Origin: DATAAZ01 sp036259875 | GTDB lineage: Bacteria > Actinomycetota > Thermoleophilia > Gaiellales > Gaiellaceae | Direction of reading: 5' to 3' | DNA: 64,000 nucleotides | Assembly: GCA_036259875.1 (NCBI GenBank) | Contig: DATAAZ010000012.1 | Location: 1-64,000, forward strand | Part shown: positions 32,407-40,345 of the stretch, piece after piece | How the letters are laid out: the number at the start of each line of letters is the position of its first letter | Position numbering within the stretch: the stretch's first letter is position 1 | Notes under the pieces: generated by a model | What the model was told of the DNA's origin: nothing | The model's input: the letters and a program-made list of their open reading frames with translations, nothing else | The model's database searches: none | Program-made: the position numbers and the translations under genes

Positions 32407-33540
32407 GTGAGCTTCGAGATTCTCGCGACGGACGGCGAAGCCCGAGCTGGCGTCCTGCGGACGGCGCACGGCGACGTCCCGACTCCGGCGTTCATGCCCG
32501 TCGGGACGAAGGCGACCGTCAAGGGGCTGCACCCGGACCGCGTCCGCGAGCTCGGCGCCGCGATCGTGCTGGCGAACACGTACCACCTCTATTTTCGGCC
32601 GGGCGTCGCGGTCGTCGAGGAGCTCGGCGGCCTGCACCGCTTCATGGGCTGGGACGGCCCGGTCCTCACCGACTCGGGCGGCTTCCAGGTGTTCTCGCTT
32701 CGTCACACAATCGTCGGCTACGACGACGACGGCGTCACCTTCCGTTCCGTCTACGACGGCGAGCGCTCCCGCTTTACGCCCGAGCTCGCGGCCGAGGTCC
32801 AGCGACGGCTCGGGAGCGACGTCGCGATGTGCCTGGACGTCTGCCCGCCCACCGGCGTCTCCCGTCGGGAGCTCACGATCGCGGTCGCGCGGACGACCGC
32901 GTGGGCGCGTCGCCAGCTCGCCGCGCCGCGTGCCGAGGGACAGCTCCTCTTCGGGATCGCGCAGGGAGGAGCCGACCCCGAGCTCCGACGACGCTCGGTC
33001 GAGGAGATCGCCGCGCTCGGGTTCGACGGCCACGCGCTCGGCGGTCTCTCGGTCGGCGAGGACCGGGAGACGATGCTCGACGCGGTCGCCTGGGCCGCGC
33101 CACTCCTCCCGGCGGACAAGGCGCGCTACTTCATGGGGATCGGAGACCCGGCCGGCGTCCTCGACGTCGTCGCGCGCGGGATCGACATGTTCGACTGCGT
33201 GCTGCCGACGCGCCTCGGCCGCACGGGGACGGCGCTCACGTGGGACGGGCGCCTGAACCTCAGGAACGCTCGCTTCGCGCGCGACCCGCGGCCGCTCGTC
33301 AACGGCTGTCCGTGTGCCGCGTGCAGTCGCTTCTCACGAGCGTATATTCGCCACCTCGTCACGCAACAGGAGCTGCTCGGCTTGCTACTTTTGACCGACC
33401 ACAACGTGCGGTTCTTGCTCGACTTGACCGCCGGGGCGCGCACAGCGATCGAGCGCCGCGAGTTCAGCCGCTACAGGGAGGCCGTGCTCGGGCGGCTCGC
33501 GAGCACGGTGAGCGTCGTCGGCCACGGGATCCCCGCCTGA
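32407..33540 (+). CDS. tgt: tRNA-guanine transglycosylase
   Basis: Exchanges guanine-34 of GUN tRNAs for preQ1, the first tRNA step of queuosine formation. The 377-residue bacterial-type enzyme has the nucleophile and base region LTDSGGFQVFSL, FGIAQGGADPELRRRSVEEI, GGLSVGED, YFMGIGDPAGVLDVVARGID, FDCVLPTRLGRTGTAL, and the zinc site C-x-C-x2-C (CPCAACSRFSRAYIRHL) with the distal His. Start GTG 32407. It runs into yajC with a TGATG overlap, the classic tgt-yajC-secD order. Confidence 0.95.
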   Translation: MSFEILATDGEARAGVLRTAHGDVPTPAFMPVGTKATVKGLHPDRVRELGAAIVLANTYHLYFRPGVAVVEELGGLHRFMGWDGPVLTDSGGFQVFSLRHTIVGYDDDGVTFRSVYDGERSRFTPELAAEVQRRLGSDVAMCLDVCPPTGVSRRELTIAVARTTAWARRQLAAPRAEGQLLFGIAQGGADPELRRRSVEEIAALGFDGHALGGLSVGEDRETMLDAVAWAAPLLPADKARYFMGIGDPAGVLDVVARGIDMFDCVLPTRLGRTGTALTWDGRLNLRNARFARDPRPLVNGCPCAACSRFSRAYIRHLVTQQELLGLLLLTDHNVRFLLDLTAGARTAIERREFSRYREAVLGRLASTVSVVGHGIPA

Positions 33541-33902
33541 TGGACGGCTTCCTCTTCGTCGTCCTCGCGATCTTCGTGATCATGTACCTGCTGCTGATCC
33601 GCCCGCAGCGCCAGCAGCAGCGGCGCCACAACGAGATGGTCGAGAACCTGAAGCCCGGTGACGAGGTCATCACCGCGGGCGGGATCTACGGCGACGTGAC
33701 GGAGGTGCAGGCAGATCGCGTCTCGCTCGAGATCGCCGAGGAAGTCGAGATCGAGGTGGCGAAGCGCGCGATCGCGAGCATCGTTCCGCCCGAGCAGCCC
33801 GGCGAGCCGGCGGGAGCCGTTCAGGAAGCGCCCGCGGCAGAAGACGAGCCTCAGGCGGAGCCAGACGAGCCCGTCCGTGAGGAGGACACCGCCCGCCGCT
33901 AG
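33540..33902 (+). CDS. yajC: Preprotein translocase accessory subunit YajC
   Basis: Small membrane partner of SecDF. 120 residues: one N-terminal helix (LFVVLAIFVIMYLLLI), the family motif RPQRQQQRRHNEMVENLKPG, then DEVITAGGIYGDVTEVQADR, a basic/acidic alternating beta-rich cytoplasmic domain, and a Pro/Glu-rich C-terminal tail that is longer than usual. The ATG overlaps the tgt stop by one base. Confidence 0.93.
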   Translation: MDGFLFVVLAIFVIMYLLLIRPQRQQQRRHNEMVENLKPGDEVITAGGIYGDVTEVQADRVSLEIAEEVEIEVAKRAIASIVPPEQPGEPAGAVQEAPAAEDEPQAEPDEPVREEDTARR

Positions 33903-33922
33903 CCCGCGGGCGCGAGCACGAC

Positions 33923-36727
33923 GTGCGCCGGTACTTCCTCATCCTCCTCCTCGTCGTCGCGGCGCTCGGCGGCATCGCGGTCCTCGCGTTGTTCCGCCAG
34001 CCGACGCTCGGCCTCGACCTGCAGGGCGGCCTCGGGATCGTCCTCCAAGCCGAGGCCCCGAAGGGGCAGCAGGTGAACGACGAGGGGATGGAGCGCTCCA
34101 TCGAAATCATCCGGAACCGGATCGACAGGCTCGGGGTCGCCGAGCCCGAGATCCGCCAGCAGGGGCCGGACCAAATCCTGGTCGAGCTCCCGGGCGTCCG
34201 GGACGCGCGGCGCGCCGCCGAGCTCGTCGGGACGACGGCGCGGCTCGAGTTCTACGACCTCGAGGACGACGTGACGGGACCCTCGGAAGGGCCGCCGCAA
34301 CAGCCGGTGGTCGAGAACACGGAAGTCCTCCCGCTGTTGACCGCGGCCGGCCGCGTCGACCGCGGCAGCGACGCGAGCACGTGGATCAAGCTGAAGCAGG
34401 GCGAGGAGCCGACCGCCTGGTATCTCTTCTCGAAGGACAAGAAGGAGCGGCTTGCGGGGCCGGCCGACACGAGCGAGGAGCTCCTCGAGGACCTCGACGG
34501 CGAGCCGCCGAACGGGGCGCGCTTCTACGTCGTCCCCGAGGGCCGGATCGTCCTCACGTGCAGCGCCGCGACGGCGCGCGTATGCCCGGGCGGCGACGTC
34601 CTCCAGACGGGCGGCTCGTTCGAGCCCGCTCCGAACACGACCTACTACTACCTCTTCGAGTACAGGCCCGACGATCGGAACAGCCCCATCCCCGAGCTGA
34701 CCGGGGACGACCTGCGGCTGCGCGGGACGCAGCAGGACTTCGACGGCAGCCAGCCGATCGTCACGCTCGAGTTCAACGGGGAGGGCGGCGACAAGTTCCA
34801 CGACATCACCCGCGAGCTCGCCAACCGCGGCCGTCAGGCGGCGACGCTCCTCGGCGTCCCGACCGACGACCGCGACGCGCGCCAGCCCGCCCTGCAGAGC
34901 TTCGCGATCGTGCTCGACGGCGAGATCCGATCCTTCCCGACGATCGACTTCGTCGGCGACACCGCGCAAGGGATCGCCGGCGGGCGCGCGCAGATTACGG
35001 GGCTCGACGACGTCCAGGAGGCGAAGGACCTCGCGCTCGTCCTCCAGACCGGCGCGCTTCCGTACTCGTTCGAGCGTCAGGCGCTCACCGAGATCTCGGC
35101 GACGCTCGGAGAGGACTCGCTCGACCAGGCGAAGCTCGCCGCCGCCGCAGGGCTCGCGCTCGTCCTCCTCTTCCTGCTCGTCGTCTACCGCTTCCTCGGG
35201 GTCGTCGCGCTGATCGGGCTTGCGATCTACGGGGTCTTCCTCTACGGGACGATCCTCGCCTTCGGCGTCACGCTGACGCTGCCGGGCATCGCGGGCCTCG
35301 TCCTCACGATCGGCGTCGCGGCCGACGCGAACATCGTCATCTTCGAACGGATCAAGGAAGAGGTGCGCGCCGGGAAATCGGTGCGCGCGGCGATCGCGAA
35401 CGGCTACCGCAAGGGGTTCAACACGATCGTGGACGGCAACGTCGTCACGATGATCACCGCGGCCGTCCTCTTCCTCATCGCGACCGGCGGCGTGCGCGGA
35501 TTCGCGCTCATGCTCCTGATCGGGACGCTGATGTCGATGGTGACCGCGGTCCTCGCGACCCGCGCGCTCCTCGGCGTCCTCTCGGGCTTCCGCTGGTTCG
35601 ACAACCCGGCCTTCATGGGCGCGAGCGCCGAGCGAATTCCGGATTGGCAGAAGGCGGACTTCGTCGGCAGGCGGCGAATCTGGTTCGCGCTCTCCGCGAT
35701 CGTCATCCTGATCGGGGTCGTCTCGCTCGGCGTGCGGAGCCTCAACCTCGGGATCGACTTCGAGGGCGGAAGCCAGGCGACGTTCCAGACCCGGGAACCG
35801 GTCTCGATCGAGCGCGTGCGGGCCGAGGCTGCCGCCGTCGGCGAGGAGAGCGCGGTGATCCAGGGGCGCGGCGAGGAGACGCGCGGCGGCTACACGAGCT
35901 TCTCGCTGAAGACCGAGTCACCCATCGAGGAAGGGGGCCGGCTCCTCGACAGCCTCGAATCGGACCTCGGCGCGACCAACGTCGGCGTCACGACGGTGTC
36001 CGCGAGCTTCAGCGAGCAGATCCTGCGAGGCGCGCTGATCGCGATCGTCGTCTCGCTCGCCCTCATCGTCCTCTACGTCTCGCTCCGCTACCAGTTCGCG
36101 TACTCGCTCCCCGTCCTCGTCGCGCTCTTCCACGACGTCCTCGTTGCAATCGGCGTCTACTCCCTCTCGGGCCGGGAGGTGACGGCGGCGAGCGTGGCGG
36201 CGCTCCTGACCATCCTCGGCTACTCGATCTACGACACGATCATCATCTTCGACCGCGTGCGCGAGAACGTCGGGCTCATGCGCCGGTCGAGCTTCGCCGC
36301 GATCGCGAACCAGTCGCTCTGGGAGACGATCCGCCGCTCGCTCGCCACGACCTTCATCGCGCTCCTGCCGGTCGCCTCGCTCTTCGTCTTCGGCGGCGAG
36401 ACGCTCAAGGACTTCGCCTTCGCGATCCTCGTCGGCGTTGGCTCGGGCGCCTACTCGACGATCTTCATCGCGACGCCGCTGCTCACGATCCTGAAGGAGC
36501 GCGACCCCGAGTACGCGAAGCGCAAGGACGCCGGCCTCGTCGAGAAGCTCGAGCCCGCGCTCGAGACCGACGGGCGCCCCGCGCCCGCGCCCCAGGCCGC
36601 CGAGGCACCCGTTGCCGCGACCGAGGAGCCGGCGCCCGTCGGCGACGGCGCCGCCGCGGCAGCGGCCGCGCGGCGCGAAGCGCGGCGCAAGCGTCGCCGC
36701 GCAAGGCCCCATGGACGCGCCCGCTGA
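33923..36727 (+). CDS. secDF: Fused protein translocase SecD-SecF
   Basis: Proton-driven export motor that works with SecYEG. One 934-residue chain joins SecD (about 1-570) and SecF (about 580-870), each with six membrane helices. SecD: LGLDLQGGLGIVLQAEAP near the first helix, the large extracytoplasmic P1 domain with an extra stretch around residues 110-260, then GIAGLVLTIGVAADANIVIF. SecF: LNLGIDFEGGSQATFQT, later LLTILGYSIYDTIIIFDRVR with the Asp used for proton movement. The C-tail is Ala/Pro-rich. GTG start; the 3' end overlaps the phasin-like gene by 17 bases. Fusion is known in Bacillus; in actinobacteria the two are more often separate. Confidence 0.93.
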   Translation: MRRYFLILLLVVAALGGIAVLALFRQPTLGLDLQGGLGIVLQAEAPKGQQVNDEGMERSIEIIRNRIDRLGVAEPEIRQQGPDQILVELPGVRDARRAAELVGTTARLEFYDLEDDVTGPSEGPPQQPVVENTEVLPLLTAAGRVDRGSDASTWIKLKQGEEPTAWYLFSKDKKERLAGPADTSEELLEDLDGEPPNGARFYVVPEGRIVLTCSAATARVCPGGDVLQTGGSFEPAPNTTYYYLFEYRPDDRNSPIPELTGDDLRLRGTQQDFDGSQPIVTLEFNGEGGDKFHDITRELANRGRQAATLLGVPTDDRDARQPALQSFAIVLDGEIRSFPTIDFVGDTAQGIAGGRAQITGLDDVQEAKDLALVLQTGALPYSFERQALTEISATLGEDSLDQAKLAAAAGLALVLLFLLVVYRFLGVVALIGLAIYGVFLYGTILAFGVTLTLPGIAGLVLTIGVAADANIVIFERIKEEVRAGKSVRAAIANGYRKGFNTIVDGNVVTMITAAVLFLIATGGVRGFALMLLIGTLMSMVTAVLATRALLGVLSGFRWFDNPAFMGASAERIPDWQKADFVGRRRIWFALSAIVILIGVVSLGVRSLNLGIDFEGGSQATFQTREPVSIERVRAEAAAVGEESAVIQGRGEETRGGYTSFSLKTESPIEEGGRLLDSLESDLGATNVGVTTVSASFSEQILRGALIAIVVSLALIVLYVSLRYQFAYSLPVLVALFHDVLVAIGVYSLSGREVTAASVAALLTILGYSIYDTIIIFDRVRENVGLMRRSSFAAIANQSLWETIRRSLATTFIALLPVASLFVFGGETLKDFAFAILVGVGSGAYSTIFIATPLLTILKERDPEYAKRKDAGLVEKLEPALETDGRPAPAPQAAEAPVAATEEPAPVGDGAAAAAAARREARRKRRRARPHGRAR

Positions 36728-37100
36728 CGAGCCGCGCAGCTCGGTCCGCGAGCTCTTCGAGGAGGTCTTCTTCGCGGGGATCGGCGCCGTCGCGCTGACG
36801 AAGGACCGCGCCGACGAGCTGGTCGACGAGCTGACCCGCCGCGGCCGGATGGCGCCGGCCGAAGCGCGCGAGACGGTCGACGAACTGGTCGGCCGCTGGC
36901 GCGGAGAGGCCGTCCGCTTCGGCGAGCGGACGTCGGCGGGCCTGGCCGGTGTCATGCGCGAGCTCGGCCTCGTGACGCGACGCGAGTGGGAGGAGCTCGA
37001 GCTTCGCCTCGCGCAGGTCGAGCACCGGCTCGGGCTCCTCGAGCGGGAGCGCCCTGCGGCGCCCGGCCCGCGGCCGGTCGGCGGCAGGCCGACCGCCTAA
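36711..37100 (+). CDS. Phasin-like helical protein
   Basis: A 129-residue helical protein: VRELFEEVFFAGIGAVALTK, then DRADELVDELTRRGRMAPAE, a linker, and a final coiled coil WEELELRLAQVEHRLGLLER. The start resembles phasin-related (PhaF-type) proteins, which coat polyester granules or act as small regulators. Such genes are often found next to AarF kinases, as here. Starts 17 bases inside secDF (ATG 36711) and ends 9 bases before the kinase gene. Whether polyhydroxyalkanoate is made cannot be told from the window. Confidence 0.7.
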   Translation: MDAPADEPRSSVRELFEEVFFAGIGAVALTKDRADELVDELTRRGRMAPAEARETVDELVGRWRGEAVRFGERTSAGLAGVMRELGLVTRREWEELELRLAQVEHRLGLLERERPAAPGPRPVGGRPTA

Positions 37101-37103
37101 ACT
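37098..37103 (+). promoter_or_regulatory. -10 box TAAACT for the AarF kinase gene
   Basis: TAnnnT hexamer ending 6 bases before GTG 37110. It contains the stop codon of the preceding gene, so the kinase can have its own leaderless transcript. Confidence 0.45.
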
Positions 37104-37109
37104 CATCCC

Positions 37110-38795
37110 GTGGCCCGCCCGGCGCCATCGTCCCGGCCGGCCGTCCGGCAGCTCGGCCGCCTCTCCGAGATCGCCCAGGTCGCCGCAAGGCACGGGTTCG
37201 GCTACCTCTTCGACGCGCGCCGGCTCGACGGACTGCCCTTCCGCCAGCGTGAGGTCGAGGTCGTCGCCGAGGAAGGCTCGTCGCGCGGTCAGCGCTTGCG
37301 CACCATGCTCGACGAGCTCGGCCCGACGTTCGTCAAGTTCGGCCAGCTCCTCTCGACGCGGCCCGACGTCGTCCCGCCCGACATCGTGTTCGAGCTCCGC
37401 CACCTCCAGGACGCCGTAACACCGTTCTCGTACGAGGAGGCCGAGCGCGTGATCCGGGAGGACCTCGGCCTGAGCGTCGAGCAGCTCTTCCTCGAATTCG
37501 ACCGCGACCCCGTGGCGGCCGCCTCCATCGGGCAGGTCCATCGCGCCGTCTTACCGAACGGGAAGCGCGTGGTCGTCAAGGTGCAGCGCCCCGACGCGCC
37601 GCGGCAGATCGAGGCCGACCTGGAGCTCATGTACCAGGCGGCCCGCTTCGCGCGCGACCGCGTGAAAGCGCTCAGCTTCATCGACACGACCTCGCTCGTG
37701 GACGAGTTCGCGCGGACGATCCGCCAGGAGCTCGACTACCGAATGGAGGCGCGAAACGCCGAGCAGTTCCATCGGAACTTCGCCGGGCACCCGCACGTCC
37801 GCATCCCGCGCGTCTACTGGCCGTACTCGCGCGCGCGCGTGCTCACGCTCGAGCGGCTCGACGGCGTCCACCTGCGCGACATCGACCTCGCCTCCTACAC
37901 GCTGGACGAGCGGGCGCGCCTCGCGACGCTGATCACGGACGCCTGGATGGCGATGATCTTTCGACACGGCTTCTTCCACGCCGACCCGCACCCGTCGAAC
38001 ATCCTCGTGCTCGAGCAGGCGGAGCAGGTCGGCCTCATCGACTTCGGGATGGCCGGAAAGCTCTCGGACGACGACATGTCGAAGGCGACGCGTCTCTTCA
38101 TCGACATCGTCAACGAGCAAGTCGACCGCATCCCCCGAGACCTCGCCGCGCTCGGCGTCCGCTTCGACAAGAGCCGGGAGGAGGAGTTCGCGGGCGAGAT
38201 CCGCGACTTCTACTACCGCTACTACGGCGCGCGCCTGAACGAGATCGACCCGATCCAGGTGATCCGGGAGGTCTTCGCGGTGATCTTCCGCCTGCACCTC
38301 CAGCTGCCGACCCGCTTCGTCATGCTCGACCGTGCGATCGCGACGCTCGGCTCGGTCGGGCTCGAGCTGTATCCGGACTTCAACGTGTTCGAGGTCGCGA
38401 AGCCCTACGCGCGCGAGCTCATGCTGGAGCGCTTCACGCCGCGCCGGCTCGCGCTCCGCGCGCGCCAGCAGGGAACGGACTACGCGCGCATGGCGCTCGA
38501 GCTCCCGTACCAGGTGCACGACACGCTCCAGCAGGTCCGCGACGGCCAGGTCGAGGTCGGCTTCCGCCACGAGGGACTCGACGAGCTCTTCCACCGGCTC
38601 GACCTCGTCTTCAACCGCCTGACCGTGGCGATCGTCGCCGTTGGCGGAGCCATCGCCTCGTCGCTGATCGGAATCTTCGCCGAGGAGGGCCCGACGATCT
38701 GGGGCCTCCACTTCCTCTCGGTGATCGGCTTCAGCCTCTCGGCGCTCCTCGGGATCTGGCTCGTCTGGGGCGTCATCCGCTCGGGCCGCCTGTGA
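37110..38795 (+). CDS. AarF/UbiB-family atypical protein kinase-like membrane protein
   Basis: A 561-residue ABC1/UbiB-type protein, which supports quinone or lipid metabolism by an ATP-dependent role. Signatures: the KxGQ motif in FVKFGQLLSTRPDVVP, the Ala-rich loop VAAASIGQVHRAVLPNGKRV, the Lys of VVVKVQRP, HADPHPSNILVL (catalytic loop) and LIDFGMAGKLS (DFG-like). Two C-terminal membrane helices (about 505-560) anchor it. No ubiquinone or menaquinone gene is adjacent. Start GTG 37110. Confidence 0.9.
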   Translation: MARPAPSSRPAVRQLGRLSEIAQVAARHGFGYLFDARRLDGLPFRQREVEVVAEEGSSRGQRLRTMLDELGPTFVKFGQLLSTRPDVVPPDIVFELRHLQDAVTPFSYEEAERVIREDLGLSVEQLFLEFDRDPVAAASIGQVHRAVLPNGKRVVVKVQRPDAPRQIEADLELMYQAARFARDRVKALSFIDTTSLVDEFARTIRQELDYRMEARNAEQFHRNFAGHPHVRIPRVYWPYSRARVLTLERLDGVHLRDIDLASYTLDERARLATLITDAWMAMIFRHGFFHADPHPSNILVLEQAEQVGLIDFGMAGKLSDDDMSKATRLFIDIVNEQVDRIPRDLAALGVRFDKSREEEFAGEIRDFYYRYYGARLNEIDPIQVIREVFAVIFRLHLQLPTRFVMLDRAIATLGSVGLELYPDFNVFEVAKPYARELMLERFTPRRLALRARQQGTDYARMALELPYQVHDTLQQVRDGQVEVGFRHEGLDELFHRLDLVFNRLTVAIVAVGGAIASSLIGIFAEEGPTIWGLHFLSVIGFSLSALLGIWLVWGVIRSGRL

Positions 38796-38932
38796 CGCGG
38801 GGGAACGCAGAGGTTCCGCCGCGAACCCCTCCCTAGGGCCCTCGGCTTTGCCGGACGGCTGTCGAAGACCGTGTCGACGCGTTGTGACGGATTCGGCGAA
38901 AAAGACATCTGTTCGGCGGGATGGCTCCGCGA

Positions 38933-38938
38933 TAGCTT
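38933..38938 (+). promoter_or_regulatory. -10 box TAGCTT for the OmpR regulator at 38945
   Basis: TAnnnT hexamer ending 6 bases before the ATG; leaderless-type spacing. The rest of 38796-38932 shows no gene. Confidence 0.45.
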
Positions 38939-38944
38939 CGGCGC

Positions 38945-39649
38945 ATGGCGGGCGAGGCGGTTCTGGTGGTCGAGCAGGAGGAGCCGGTCCGCGCCTTCCT
39001 CGAGCAGCAGCTCACCGACGACGGCTTCGAGGTTCTCTCGACGGACGCGGGCGGCAAGGCGCTCGAGCTCGTCGAGAGCGCGCGACCCGATCTCGTCCTG
39101 CTGGACGCCGTTCTCCCCGACTCGTCGGGTTTCGAGGTCTGTAGCCGTCTCCGCGAGGGCGAGCCGGGGCGGGCGTGGAACCGCGACGTTCCGGTGATCA
39201 TGGTGAGCGCCCGCGGCGAGCCCATCGACCGCCTGCGCGGCTTCGCGCGAGGATGCGACGACTACCTCGCGAAGCCGTTCCTGTACGAGGAGCTCGTCGC
39301 GCGGATGCGCGCCGTGCTCCGACGGGCGGCGGGGCCTCGGCCCGCGACGCTCGCGGTCCGCGACCTGTCGATCGACCTCGCGTCGCGAACGGTTCGCGTC
39401 GCGGGTGAGCGCGTTCAGCTCTCGGCGAAGGAGTACGCCCTCCTGGTCGCGCTCGCCGAGGATCCGGAGCGCGTCTTCCGGAAAGAGGAGCTTCTCCGCG
39501 ACGTCTGGGGTTTTCGCTCCCTCGGTCGGACGCGGACGCTCGACTCGCACGCGAGCCGCCTGCGCCGCAAGCTGGCGAACGGAAGCGAACCGACGTACGT
39601 CCTGAACGTGTGGGGCGTGGGCTACCGGCTCGTCGCCTCGGCGGCGTAG
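38945..39649 (+). CDS. Orphan OmpR-family response regulator
   Basis: A 234-residue regulator without an adjacent kinase. Receiver: phosphoacceptor Asp54 in LVLLDAVLPDSSG, Lys in AKPFLYEEL, but the acidic pair reads VEQEEP, so one acid is displaced by Gln and metal binding may be changed. The switch Thr/Ser is Ser in MVSARGE. The C-terminal winged helix is typical (LSAKEYALLVALAEDPERVF, VWGFRSLGRTRTLDSHASRL). Downstream copper-type membrane genes are possible targets, by position only. Confidence 0.88.
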   Translation: MAGEAVLVVEQEEPVRAFLEQQLTDDGFEVLSTDAGGKALELVESARPDLVLLDAVLPDSSGFEVCSRLREGEPGRAWNRDVPVIMVSARGEPIDRLRGFARGCDDYLAKPFLYEELVARMRAVLRRAAGPRPATLAVRDLSIDLASRTVRVAGERVQLSAKEYALLVALAEDPERVFRKEELLRDVWGFRSLGRTRTLDSHASRLRRKLANGSEPTYVLNVWGVGYRLVASAA

Positions 39650-39687
39650 GCGCCCCCGAACCGCTCAGCCGCACGCCTCGTATCGCG

Positions 39688-39693
39688 TAGCAT
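39688..39693 (+). promoter_or_regulatory. -10 box TAGCAT
   Basis: TAnnnT hexamer ending 10 bases before GTG 39704 and 1 base before GTG 39695, which favours 39704 as start. Confidence 0.4.
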
Positions 39694-39703
39694 CGTGGCT
39701 GCC

Positions 39704-40294
39704 GTGGAGCGTCGCCGCATCGCCTGGCTGCTCTCCTTCACGCTCATGGCCGCGGGGGCCGTGACGGCGCACGCGCTCGCGTACCGGCTCGTCGCTCCCG
39801 CGCATCACATGGATTCGTCGATGCACGCCGAGACGAATCACGGCTACATCAGCCATCTCGAGGCGTGTCTCGCCATCTGCGGGGCGATCGCGATACTTGC
39901 ACTCGTTGCGTCGCTCGTCTCGCGCCTCCGGCGCGGCTACCTCCCTCGTGCGCCGCTCTGGCTCTTCGCGGTCGTCCCGCCCGCCGGGTTCGCGATCCAG
40001 GAGCATCTCGAGCACGTCCTTGCGACCGGGGCGCTTCCGGCCACCGCTGCGCTCGACGGTGCGTTCATCGTCGGAGTCGTTCTCCAGCTCCCGTTCGCGC
40101 TCGCTGCGTACCTCGCGGCGCGCGCGCTCCTCGCGCTGGCGGGCGCGCTCGTCGACTCTCTCCGCGCACCGACGAAGGCGCGGCTCCTCGGGCTCGCCGT
40201 CCTACCGCCCGGTGCGGCGCCCGCGGCGCGCCCGCGCCGCTCGGCGCTCGCCCTCGGATACGCACAGCGCGCGCCGCCGCTCGGCGCCGTCTGA
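39704..40294 (+). CDS. Polytopic membrane protein with His/Met-rich outer loop
   Basis: A 196-residue membrane protein with about four helices (IAWLLSFTLMAAGAVTAHAL; LAICGAIAILALVASLV; LWLFAVVPPAGFAIQEHLEH; LQLPFALAAYLAARALLALA). The first outer loop is APAHHMDSSMHAETNHGYIS, rich in His and Met as in copper-binding proteins. The C-terminal tail is basic (PAARPRRSALALG). It precedes a CopC-CopD fusion by 51 bases, and I infer a copper-handling role; no named family recognised. Confidence 0.65.
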   Translation: MERRRIAWLLSFTLMAAGAVTAHALAYRLVAPAHHMDSSMHAETNHGYISHLEACLAICGAIAILALVASLVSRLRRGYLPRAPLWLFAVVPPAGFAIQEHLEHVLATGALPATAALDGAFIVGVVLQLPFALAAYLAARALLALAGALVDSLRAPTKARLLGLAVLPPGAAPAARPRRSALALGYAQRAPPLGAV

Positions 40295-40345
40295 CGCCAC
40301 GGCGCCGCCTCGGCGCGGCGTCGAAACGCCGAGAAGGAGGAACGG

